From Toxorhynchites rutilus septentrionalis (Eukaryota > Arthropoda > Insecta > Diptera > Culicidae), in contig NC_073746.1 of the NCBI RefSeq assembly GCF_029784135.1, positions 248,691,307-248,755,306 of the forward strand: a DNA stretch of 64,000 nt, written 5' to 3'. Both the position numbers and the translations under genes were made by a program. Below are positions 12,987-23,208 of the stretch, piece by piece. Position 1 is the first letter of the stretch. Each line of letters opens with the position of its first letter. The notes below the pieces were generated by a model. It was not told the DNA's origin. It worked only from the letters and a program-made list of their open reading frames with translations, and did no database searches.

Positions 12987-13930
12987 CTGGTGTCGAGGTC
13001 GTCGAAGATGCGCCACGCTCCGGAAGGCCTGTCGTCGAAAATTGCGACAAAATCGCTGAATTAGCCGAGAAAGACCGGCATAGTAGCAGCCGTAGCATCG
13101 GCCAAGAGCTGGGGATAAGTCATCAAACCGTTATTAACCATTTGAAGAAGCTTGGATTCACAAACAAGCTCGATGTATTGGTGCCACACACGTTGACGCA
13201 AAAAACATCTTTGACCATATCGACGCATGTGAATCGCAACAAAATCGACCCGTTTCTGAAGCGGATGGTGACTGGCGATGAAAAGTGGGTCACTTACGAC
13301 AACGTGAAGCGCAAACGGTCGTGGTCGAAGCCCGCTGAAGCGGCTCAGACGGTGGCCAAGCCCTCATTAACGGCCAGGAAGACTCTGCTGTGTGTTTGGT
13401 GGGATTGTCAAGGAATAATCTATTATGAGCTGCTTCCCTATGGCCAAACGCTCATGGCCAAACGCTAATGGCTGAACTGCCAACAACTGGACCGTTTGAA
13501 GGTAGCACTCATGAAGAATAGGCCATCTTTGATAAACAGAGGCCGCATTGTCTCCCATCAGGACAACGCCAGGCCACACACTTCTTTGGTGACGCGCCAG
13601 AAGCTCCGGGAGCTCGGATGGGAGGTTCTTTTGCATCCGCCGTATAGTCCGGACCTTGCACCAAGTGACTACCACCTGTTTTTGTCCATGGCGAACGAGC
13701 TAGGTAGTCAGAAGTTAGCCACAAAAGAGGCCTGTGAAAATTGGCTATCCGAGTTTTTTGCCAATAAGGAAGCGAGCTTCTATAACAGGGGTATTATGAA
13801 GTTGGCATCTCGTTGGGAACAAGTCATCGAACAAAACGGCGCATATTTGATTTAAAACAGATGATTGTAACTAATTTTATGAACAAATGAAAATTCAAAA
13901 AAATACCGCAGGACTTTTTTGACAGCCTAA
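12987..13930 (+). mobile_element. mariner fragment M1, 5' truncated, same family as M2 and M3
   Basis: Sequence matching M2 begins at about 12987, about 120 bp into the transposase gene, and runs to the 3' terminus GACAGCCTAA at 13930, followed by TA. An 11-bp deletion lies between two GAATCGC repeats (near 13230) and the A-run before it is shortened. Near 13450 a GCCAAACGCTCAT stretch is duplicated and replaces the codons seen in the sister copies. The last 119 codons (13496-13855) are open and keep HQDN and PSDYHLF. The 5' end and start codon are gone. Confidence 0.9.
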
Positions 13931-13999
13931 TATAAGTTTAGTATTTACAGAACACAAAACAGGGCTGGATAGTGTCTTGTGGTTACAAGGAACCTTGTC

Positions 14000-14395
14000 A
14001 AAACATTAACCTGGCAGAAGCTTAGTGATTGTAATAGATTCATCTACCTTTGTTCTTTCTGTACAACTTTTCGGGAAATATTGAGTTGGCCGGAAAGCTC
14101 GAGCCGATGTTGAAAAAGAACCTCAAAGCATAATTTATACTAATTTGTTTCGCAATATCTCGTCGAAAAATGCATTGTGCTTTTATACTATTTAAAAAGT
14201 CGCAGTTCTTTCGCTTAGAGAATTTGGCTGTGGTCTGAAAAGTGATAATCTGAAGGTGCTATATCTGGTGAGCCCGATGGAACAGCACCTCACAACCAAA
14301 CTTCAAAATTTGTTTTTCCGGGTTGTCAAATAGACATGAGGTCTAACGTTATTCTGGTGTAACCCGACGCTTATCATATTCACTAATACTGAACG
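14000..14395 (-). pseudogene. decayed mariner transposase fragment
   Basis: On the minus strand the translation shows RPHVYLTTRK, a CEVLFHRAHQ equivalent of the HPPYSPD block, and SDYHFF-like residues in broken frames. These are the region around the second and third catalytic Asp of mariner transposases. No termini were recognised. It is a different, older family from M1-M3. Confidence 0.5.
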
Positions 14396-15019
14396 AATCC
14401 CTCCCCTCTATTTACCCATCTGCTAGCTGTAATTATTGGAATCTATTGACTGGTTGTTTGATTATTATTCTTGATTCATGTCTCGATTTTATTGTCATCG
14501 GTGGTGGCACGAACTTTCCGAGTCACCCCATATAAGAGTATTCCGAAAATTCCCACATTTCAACTAAAAAGAGAATCGCTCCTAGAAACCCTCCTCCAGA
14601 GATACGGCCCGTGTACCTGAAAGAATTTGATGTTCATTTTCCATTTTTGCAAAACCTTGGAAGTTCTGAATCGAAAAATGTAACAAAGAAAACAATATTT
14701 GTATGTAGTATTGCAGTTGATATTGCAATACTAACAATCTGTGGTGTTCTCTTCAACCTGTCGGGATGAATAATCCTCTACTAACAAATAAAACAAATCG
14801 ATCGCTCTCAGTTTATGTGCGTTACTTTCAGAATATATTGGTCTTATTCCCGAACACACTTCACGGTGAAAACGAAATGAAATATATTTGTGATAACAAC
14901 GGTACGGTGTCGACATCTGGATACGAAATTAGTTTTCCATTAATACTTATCATTATAATAGGAGTACCGGTAAGTTTCTTCGTTTTTTTCAGAAATTATT
15001 GCTTTATTCTGCAAAAAAG
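14396..15019. other. No gene recognised
   Basis: Lies between two mariner remnants. Short ORFs on both strands overlap each other and lack family resemblance. Confidence 0.6.
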
Positions 15020-15480
15020 GTTACAAATTTATTATTCAAAGTATTACCCACCGCTAGTCACGACTTTCCCCCATCTTTCTGACAATTCACGGAACCCTTT
15101 CCTGAAATAATCGGCCGGTTTGTCGGATTTCCCCGAACCGATCCAATTTTTAACACTATCAAAATTGGAGAACCATGCCATGTTGCATCGATCGAAAAAG
15201 GTAGTAAGCGGATGGAGCAATGTCTGGAGAATACGGCGGGTGGGATACGACCTCCCATTTCAGCGTTTTCAAGTATGTTTTAACCGGTTTCGCGACATGC
15301 GGCCGAGCATTGTCAGTTCATGTTGCGTTTGTAATGGATCTTGATCGAGTAAAGCCTCCAATTCTTCATTTTCAAACTTTTTCGGCGGTCCGGAACATTC
15401 TTCGTTTTCCAATTCAAAATTACCACTTATGAACCGTGGAAACCACGTCTGACACGTTCACTCAATTGGAGCATGGTCAC
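15020..15480 (-). pseudogene. decayed, internally deleted mariner transposase
   Basis: On the minus strand one reads NFELENEECSGPPKKFENEE and LEALLDQDP, typical of the mariner N-terminal region. This is followed within a few dozen codons by WEVVSHPPYSPDIAPSAYYL and FRSMQHGM, the block of the third catalytic Asp (Asp to Ala here). Most of the middle, including the first two Asp, is deleted. Several frameshifts and stops are present. The flank up to 15790 may hold its 5' untranslated part. Confidence 0.75.
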
Positions 15481-15829
15481 CATAAACTTCCACCAATAAA
15501 ATAAATAAGAGACGATAACTTTCCGCATCTTATTTCTTCATACTGAAGTAATGAAGTAATACTCCCAGCAAAAACATTCTCGTTAGTACGACATTCGACA
15601 TATTCGAAGTGGCAAAAAACTATGTTGTTTACGCTTCAACTTTTTGACATATACTGAAGAAGACACGCAATGACAGTAGCTTTCCAACGAATGTCTGGAA
15701 ATTTGATTCACTGGAACTACAATTAAGTTACGCCATCTGTTGTAAAACCGAAGAATCTTACCGGTACACTTAATAATATAAAGTTATCTTCAAATACAAT
15801 TTTTGTAAGAGTTTATTGTACCACCAGGA

Positions 15830-16330
15830 GTGGTCCGAAAAATCACTTTTTTCCTAAACTGACTTTTTTAAAAAATTCATAACTTTTGAACTACTGGACT
15901 GATTCTAATGAGCGATATATCAAATTAAAGCCAATAACCTTTTTAGGAAAAATATTCCTTTTGTGGAAAATTTAAATTTTGTACCCGTTAATATTGATTG
16001 AATTTGTTTTTTATGGTTTCCTAGTCTCGGAACCAAGGGTGCTATATTTTATTATATTTTTCCTAGAAAGCTGAGGAGTTTTTACATAAAATACCTCAAA
16101 AATACCACTCAGAGGTGTGTTCTCTTTTGTTTTTAAATTAAGACTTTTCAATTTTAACCGATGGTTCTAAAATAATTTTTATCCCAAAAATGACCTTTTT
16201 CAAAAATTCATAACTTTTGAACTATTGTACCCATTGAGAGAATTGACATACCAAATTAACGCACTTTAGCTAGTTGTCTTTGAAAAAATACCACACTAGC
16301 AAATAAATTGGATTCTAGTTCCTTAGACCC
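15830..16330. repeat. single arm related to the 5568-6746 foldback
   Basis: TGGTCCGAAAAATCACTTTT, TTCATAACTTTTGAACTACT, CTCGGAACCAAGGGTGCTAT and TCAGAGGTGT occur in the same order as in the arms of 5568-6746. The characteristic termini are absent. Confidence 0.65.
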
Positions 16331-16941
16331 AGTATAGTAGCATAGAAATATTGAAGTGATGCATTTTTAAGACATTTAGCATCAAAAAAATTTTTTTAAA
16401 CCTTGATTTTCGGTGATATTTCGTTTTTCAAAAAAAAAAAAACTCAAATTTTAACGTTTTTGACACCAGTAAATGAAGTCCGCATGAGCTAATATTTTGC
16501 ATAGGGTCTATTATCGTGCAAATCGACATTTCGTAGCAAGTTTCGAATGAAAAATCGAGATAACTATTTAAAAAAAACTAATTCCCAGAGTGCCGTTTTT
16601 TGAGAAAACAATTTTTTCGAGATGACACTAGATCTCGACGTTTCATGCAATTTTAAGACATTCAAAAAATGGCATCAAAAAAAATTCCGAAAACCCCGAT
16701 TTCCTTTACTCCCTCCTTGAGTGATTTTTATATTTTCAAAAAACTCAAACTTTGACCGCTTTGCGCCACTCTCCCTTAAGTTCGATTGAGCTGATATTTT
16801 GCATAGGGTGTTTTTTTGAGGTGGTGAACATTTTTTATGGGGTAACTTTTTGAAACTCGAGATGACCATTTTCATTGGCACCCTACTGTATCTATATAGA
16901 TGTAATACTGATCATTTTCATTTGTTCCGTTCTTATTACAG
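16331..16941. other. AT-rich upstream flank or intron of the TCHP-like gene
   Basis: A-run-rich sequence with repeated TTTTGCATAGGGT motifs (16494 and 16797), resembling text at 3290-3440. It ends in the polypyrimidine tract and AG before 16942, so its right end is intronic. Confidence 0.55.
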
Positions 16942-18519
16942 CCGATGAGAAGTGCCAAACTACAAGCTGCGCTGACCAAGCGCAGGGAAGCAGAGCAGAT
17001 TAAGTTTCAGAAATCGGCAGCCGTAGAGCGTTATTACGATCACTGGGGTCGTGTCACATCCCGCCTGGAATCATGGAACTCTCCCCAATTCAATCGACAA
17101 GCTGAAGAGGCTCAGCGGAAGCGCGAAGAAGCTGAGCGCAAAGAAGCCGAACAAAACGAACGTCGCGAGCAAACTAGAGCTAGGCTGCAACAGGAGAAAG
17201 ATGATTTTCAGCGTGAAATAAAGGGTATGTGTCCAACGTTCATTGGAATTCGATGTTGACAACTATTCAAACTAACGAAATTAAACAAAAACTAAAAATC
17301 CCATTAACCACTTTCAGAAAAATCACACCCAAAACCGAAACCCATCCCAACGGAACTTCTTGAAGGCGTCCGGGCACGCTTGAACGACACCGAAGAGGCC
17401 AAACGGCGAATAGACCTCGAGGCCCGTCTCTACACCAAGTGGCGAATGGGGTACGATCGCGATGGGATCATATTGGATTCGAAGAATCCAAACCAGGCAA
17501 TGGCGAAGCTGAATTGGCTCGATCGACAGGTTGATTTGCAGATGCAAAGTGAAAACGAGCGCAAAGAAAACCAAGAACGCGAGATTCGCCTACACGAGGA
17601 AGCACGGCGTCACGAGGAGCTACTGTTGGAGAAAAATAAACTAAGGGAGCAGCAAATAAAAGAACTGAGAAGCTACCAGGAGACTAACATGAAGGAACTG
17701 AAAACGCGCGAGCAGGAAGTGAACGAGTTGAAATTCTACGAGATGCGTCTGCGGACAAAAAAAGATGAGTTCGAAAAAGAGTTGGAGCAGTTGCGAGTGT
17801 ATAACGAGAGGCGTCGCGATCGCGTTGTGGCTCTGCATAACCTAAGACGTATAAAAATGCTGCTGCGTGATCGATCGGAGGCTGTTCGCAATGACCTCAA
17901 GCATGATCTTCAACTACTGCAAAGAATCGCCATCGATAACCCGGAGTCTAACGAGAGTATCGATTATCTCCGTAAGAAATTCCAACTGCAGTACAATCTG
18001 GAAGTTGAGCAGCAAATGACAATAGAAAACATGTATGAGTCTGAAGCAAAGCACAATCTTTCAAAGTGGGAAGACAAGTGGAACCAAGAAGCACTGGTGA
18101 GGGAACACCAACTTCGTTGTTTGCTGGAGGATCGCATCTTGGATTTCGAGACCAAATTGATCGACTGTACCCAGCGTCAGCAAGATCTGATCGATATACG
18201 CGAAACACACATCAAAGCGATAGAAAGTGCGAATGAGCAGCTGAAAGAATTGATGAGCGCTAAGTCAACCGATTCTAGCGTAGTCAATTCTGCCAACCAG
18301 GTTCGTGATCTACTTGTCAATCAGGATTTGCCGAGAACCGCTGAGAGTCGACCATCTACTCAGAACTCGTATCGCAGCTCAACATTCAGCAGTATTTTTC
18401 CCTTTGTCGACCTGGAAGATTTGACTGTGAATGAGAGGAAGAAGGATACGGACCAAAATGAACAGGCATCGGTTTTATCGGTCCCTCGCTTCGGTAAGAA
18501 GAAAGTGGCCTGGTGCTGA
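16942..18519 (+). CDS. TCHP: Trichoplein-like (TCHP) coiled-coil protein, two exons, about 493 aa
   Basis: Exon 16942-17224 joins exon 17318-18519. The acceptor TTATTACAG precedes the first exon, the donor is G|GTATGT and the next acceptor is TTTCAG|AA; the splice keeps frame and makes a Lys-Glu junction. From the ATG at 16945 the product is 493 aa, close to the roughly 498 aa of vertebrate trichoplein. It is almost wholly charged coiled coil (E/K/R/Q heptads). A WEDKWNQEALVREHQL block and a C-terminal KKKVAWC resemble trichoplein's conserved end. Trichoplein is known as a centriolar, keratin-filament and mitochondria-ER tether protein that restrains cilium assembly through Aurora A; that role is family knowledge, not read here. 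The first exon opens directly after a splice acceptor and the codon before ATG is open (Pro), so a short upstream exon with the usual dozen N-terminal residues may be missing. I could not place it. Confidence 0.82.
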
Positions 18520-18933
18520 CAATATTTTCGAATTTCATTCATTACCATTACCATCCACGTTCTTTGACATTTTGAATTAAAACTTTTCATGTGTATGAAT
18601 TTTTATAGAAGAGTGTTTCGTATTTTGCGCAATTTTTATCTGAGAATAATGAATGCAATTTTTGATAATTTACACATTTTATTTATGACTTCGAAATTCG
18701 TGGTTAAGGAATTGTTGTAAGCACACCTACACCATCACCGATGCGAAAACACATTTTCCTTCTTAGAGTAAACGAATTGTTTGTCGTCTCAATTGCTTCG
18801 CTCACATTCCATCGTATGAAAAAAAAAACGTCTTGAGGAACTTGACACCAAGAAATCATCGAGTGCAGATAGAATACCTCCCATGCTTCTCAAGAACTGG
18901 TCTTCCGCCTTGGCGCCGATCAAAGCACTTATA
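18520..18933 (+). other. 3' flank of the TCHP-like gene
   Basis: Probable 3' untranslated region then spacer before mariner M4. No canonical AATAAA was seen close to the stop; AATTAAAA at 18575 is the nearest A-rich candidate. Confidence 0.45.
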
Positions 18934-19764
18934 TTGGGTTGGAGAAAAAGAAATGTCGTATATTGTCAATATATGGCAACACTTAAACATATCTTGTGTT
19001 GTACTTATCGCATCGGGTCATACTATACGGCTATTTAAAGACGTCTGTGCTACAAGCGTGGTTTTGACAGTGTTGTGATTGTCCTTTTCAGTCTCAAGTT
19101 ATAGCGCGTCAAAGATGGAGTCCACCAAGCAAGAAATTCGCCATATTTTACGTTTTCACTACCTGCGAGGTAAAACTGCAACGAAGGCGGCCGAAAAAAT
19201 TCGTGTAGTTTATGGACCCGACACTGTAACGATTCGCACAGCACAGCGTTGGTTTGATCGATTTCGTTCTGATGTAGTGGCTGTCGAAGATACACCTCGT
19301 ACTGGTAGACCAATCGTCGTGGAAATCCATAAAATCGTTGAAATCATCCAAGTAGACAGGCATGTGAGCAGTCGCTCGATTGGCCAGGAACTGGGTATAG
19401 ACCATAAAACCGTTTGGAACCATTTGCAGAAGATTGGATTCCAAAAAAAGCTGGATGTATGGGTGCCACACGAGTTGACGCAAAAAAATCTTTTAGACCG
19501 AATCAACGCCTTCGATGCACTGCTGAAACGGAACGAACTCGACCCATTTTTGGAGAAGATGGTGAGTGGTGATGAAAAGTGGATCACGTACGACAACCTA
19601 AAGCGATAAAAGTCGTGGTCGAAGCGCGGTGAGCCGGCCCATACCATCGCCAAGCCCGGATTGACGGCCAGGAAGGTTTTGCTGTGTGTTTGGTGGGATT
19701 GGAAGGGAATCATCCACTATGAGCTGGCCAACTATGGCCAGACCCTCAACTCGGTTCTCTACTA
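18934..19764 (+). mobile_element. mariner of a second family (M4), 3' truncated
   Basis: It begins TTGGGTTGGAGAAAAAGAAA after TA (18932-18933). The transposase frame starts at ATG 19115 (MESTKQEIRHIL), reads to a TAA at 19607-19609 just after SGDEKWITYDN, and continues in the same frame as SWSK, LCVWWDWKGI and GQTLNS up to 19764. It contains only the first catalytic Asp; the second and third are missing because the modular repeat at 19765-20830 begins there. It is clearly diverged from the M1-M3 family but alignable. Confidence 0.88.
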
Positions 19765-20830
19765 GCCATAAAAATGAAACACAAATTTCTGCATAATTCG
19801 AAAACTAATCAAGCAAATGGAGCCAAATTTTGCATGTGAAGGTTTTAGGGGGCTGAAACGTTTCTATGGTGAGTAGACACTCCACCCCCTCTCCAAGAGG
19901 AGGTGGTGCTAATCAAGAAAATAGAATCAAACTTGGCATATAGACGCTTTAGGGATCGATAGACGATTCTATGGTGGTTCGACACTCCTTCTCCCTCTCT
20001 AAGGGGCTCTAAGTGGCTAAGCTGCCATATAAATGAAACACCAATGTCTGCATAACTCGAGAGCTAATCAAGCTTATCGAACCAAATTTGGCATGTGGAG
20101 GTTTCTATGGTGAATCAACACTACTCCCCTCTCTCTAAGAGGAAGAAGGGGCTACCATACAGATGAAGCATAATACTCAGCATAATTCAAGAACTAATCA
20201 AGCAAATGGAACCAATCTCGGTATATGGAGGTTGTAGGGGGCAATAAATGATTCTATGGTGGTTTGACACTACATTATTCGTTTGAGGCTACATAATTCG
20301 AGAATCAATCACGCAAACAGAACCAAATTTGGCATGTGAGGTTTTAGGGAGCAATAAATGTTTCTATGATGATTCGACACACCTATCCCCTCTCTACTGC
20401 CACACAAATGAAACATCAACTTCTGCATAAGTCGAAAACTAATCAAGCAAATGGAACCAAATTTATGATGTGAGGGTTTTTGGGTACGAGAAATGTTTCT
20501 ATGATGATATGACACCTCTCCCTCCTTTGGAATAGAGGGGGGTCTCATAAAAATAATACATTTATTCCATGTAACGGAGAAACATGTTATTTGCAAGTGG
20601 TTGAAAATTTTGAACGAGAATTGTGTCTGAAAACAATCTGATATTTTAATGACCAGTTTTGGTAGAAGTACTACAAATATTATAGTTAAAGGTAATTTTA
20701 AAGGGTAGATTAGAAAATCAATCAATGAACAGTCCTGCGATTGGACCCATCAACGTGCACCTAGTAAGAAAACGTGAATGTGAAAACGAAAATATATTTT
20801 GTGCGGGAGGAAGTTTGCCGGGTCAGCTAG
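19765..20830 (-). repeat. Modular repeat B copy (minus), abutting truncated mariner M4
   Basis: The head is at 20830 on the minus strand. About five tandem units of 150-180 bp extend to 19765, each with GAAACACAAATTTCTGCATA and CTATGGTG text. The junction with mariner M4 at 19764/19765 is abrupt, within the transposase reading frame. The microsatellite tail end is missing. Confidence 0.75.
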
Positions 20831-21896
20831 CTACCTATATAATTGGTGAAAATGATTAACAAGAAGAGGATAATATTGTTTTGACTTCCGGTTTGCTGAT
20901 ACTGGATGTGAATGACCAGCAATAATGGAAAATCAGGGTGTCGATTCAAAACCCGAAAAAAGTTTCCCTGATATTCTCTGATTTTCCAGCATTTTATCAA
21001 AAAAAATCCAGATTTAAACTAGTAATCAAATTTTCTACTCGTTCTGTAGTTGTAGTTTTTAAAATATTCATTAACAGAAATTGTTTGTGATTTTCAATTA
21101 AGTTAAACGACGACTGAGAGGTGTAGTAAAAGATAAGAAACTGAATTTATCAATACAGATCAAAAGTCTCTTCAATGAAAATGACAAAACCAGTCATTTT
21201 CATTTTGATTCGGATCAATCTCACGAAAATGTCGAACACGATTCTACCAAAACGATTTTCCTTTCCAGCTTTCTTCTGTGCGTTTTCCGAAATTTTCTTA
21301 GTTTCACCTCGGGAGATTTCGTTTGTGCCTCTCGTAGGCGTTTAATTAACTTTGATGCATTTCACGCAAAAGCTTCTTTCTCCCGACTTTCGTTCTCTTC
21401 TAGATAAAGAGTATGAGATCTTCGAACTCGTTGAATTAACTAGCCTGCCGTTTTTATTGGTGCTATCCCTCCAAAGTGAAACATAGCATCATAAACTTGT
21501 CGCATAGCACAACCATTTCCTCACACATTTTGTTTTCATGAAAACATTGGTTTCCGAAAATTGTCCAATCGTTCATTTTTCAGATCATTGTGACTTCTGT
21601 TGCTATATTGTTTCACTGCTGAGTCCGGAATCTGTGAATTTCAGAAGCGATTCAAACGCTGCTCGACTAGTTTTCCAGCAAATTTTTGATCGGAAACAAC
21701 GAAGAATGACTGAAGACGAGCTAAAAAGAGAATACGGCTTTCATCGCAGGATACATCAACGCATCATAAGCTTCAAAACCATATTAATAACACACACATT
21801 TAATTAACTATGCGCGGAAGAAAACTTCACGAAAAGTGTTTTGCTAATTATTTATTCCAAAAAAATCTCTAATCTCAATCTCTATTCCAAGCGTCG

Positions 21897-23005
21897 CAAA
21901 ATTGAGTGTACACCTTAAATTTCTCCAAACAAATTAACCTTTCAAGTAAGATCTTTGCAAATAAGCGTAGTTTTTTGATGGTGATGTTGGGTGATGTCAA
22001 TACCAAACCCCTGCTTGAGCAGTTAGAGGAAAGAGATATATATTGTTACACGTACAATGATAATAATTAAGGCTTGTCGAGAAAAGACATTGCGGGAAAT
22101 AGCAGCTGCTGTCGGAAGAACACAATCTACAGTAAAAAAAAAATCATAAACAAGTGGAAAAAGCGGAAGAAACCTATAACAAGCATTGCTAAATTGAGTA
22201 TCGAAGTAGCCGGCATCATTGGAAGACCTGTCAGCGCAGACACTGTCCGGAGAGCAGCATACAGGAACAATCTGAGAAGTCGTGTTGGCCGTGAAGATTA
22301 TTTCATCTCAAAAGTGAATATGAAAAAACGACTACAGTTTGCAAAGGCATATGTAAACAGACCTAAGGAGCCGGACGGATGAGCCAAAAACCTATATCTT
22401 TGAATTTAGTGGAAGACAAATGTGGAGGAAACCAGGATTGATGTTCCTGGTTCAGCATTTGGTTCCCACAGTAAAACACGGCAGCAGCAGTCAGTCAGTA
22501 TGGTACATTGGCGTCTCCTGGATCTGGAACCATGGAGTTTATCGATTCGGCATTGAACAAGATGGCTTAATTGATCTTAATTGAATTGATGAAACATAAC
22601 CTGTAGTCTCCCGTTCAGAAATTGGGACTCCCTCATGATTACAACAGAATAATGACCCGAAGCAAACTGACTTCATTGTTCGGATATGCCTGCTCTATAA
22701 TGTCCCAATCAACTCAGAACACCTCCGCAATCACCGGACTTGAGTATATATAATGGGAAATCAAGAACCATCTGAAGAATAAAAGTCCAGGGAACGAAGC
22801 GGAACTCAAAACGACGATTGCGGAGATCTGGGAGACACTTCCGTCTACAGTGACCAGATATCTCGCCTCGATGCTTGCAGGAAGTGCTGGACGCCAAAGG
22901 GGTACCATACCAAATACTAGGGGATTGATTTTTGTTATCTGTTAACATTTCTGAACTGATTTCAATTTTCTTTTAAAAAAAACTTGAACTATACACTCAA
23001 TTTTG
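21897..23005 (+). mobile_element. Tc1-like transposon remnant with inverted termini
   Basis: Termini CAAAATTGAGTGTACA at 21897 and its near reverse complement ending at 23005 frame about 1.1 kb. Broken frames inside read LREIAAAVGRTQ, GRPVSADTVRRAA, RLQFAKAYVNRPKEPD, GRQMWRKPG, LVPTVKHGSSSQSVW and a QQNNDPKQT equivalent of the second catalytic-Asp block, in the order of a Tc1 transposase. The longest open piece is 22074-22382. Stops and frameshifts make it inactive. A lone end-like stretch (GTGTATACTCAATTTTG) at about 28098 resembles its terminus. Confidence 0.8.
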
Positions 23006-23208
23006 CCACGTCTTAGTTGTAGATTTTTTTGTTTTGTATTTCAAATATGAAGTAGAAATGTGACCATTTTTTTTTTTTTTTTTAATTTATTAGGGTAACA
23101 CGGGGTGAGTTGGACATACGGGGTGATTTGGACCACCCCTTTATCTCAAAAAGTACGGCTCAACTTGGATTTTTTATAATGTCATTTGCTTTTATTATTG
23201 AACCGTAT

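Noticed and set aside
20309..20725. 138-codon minus-strand ORF
   Set aside because: It lies across tandem units of repeat B and encodes repeated peptide fragments only.
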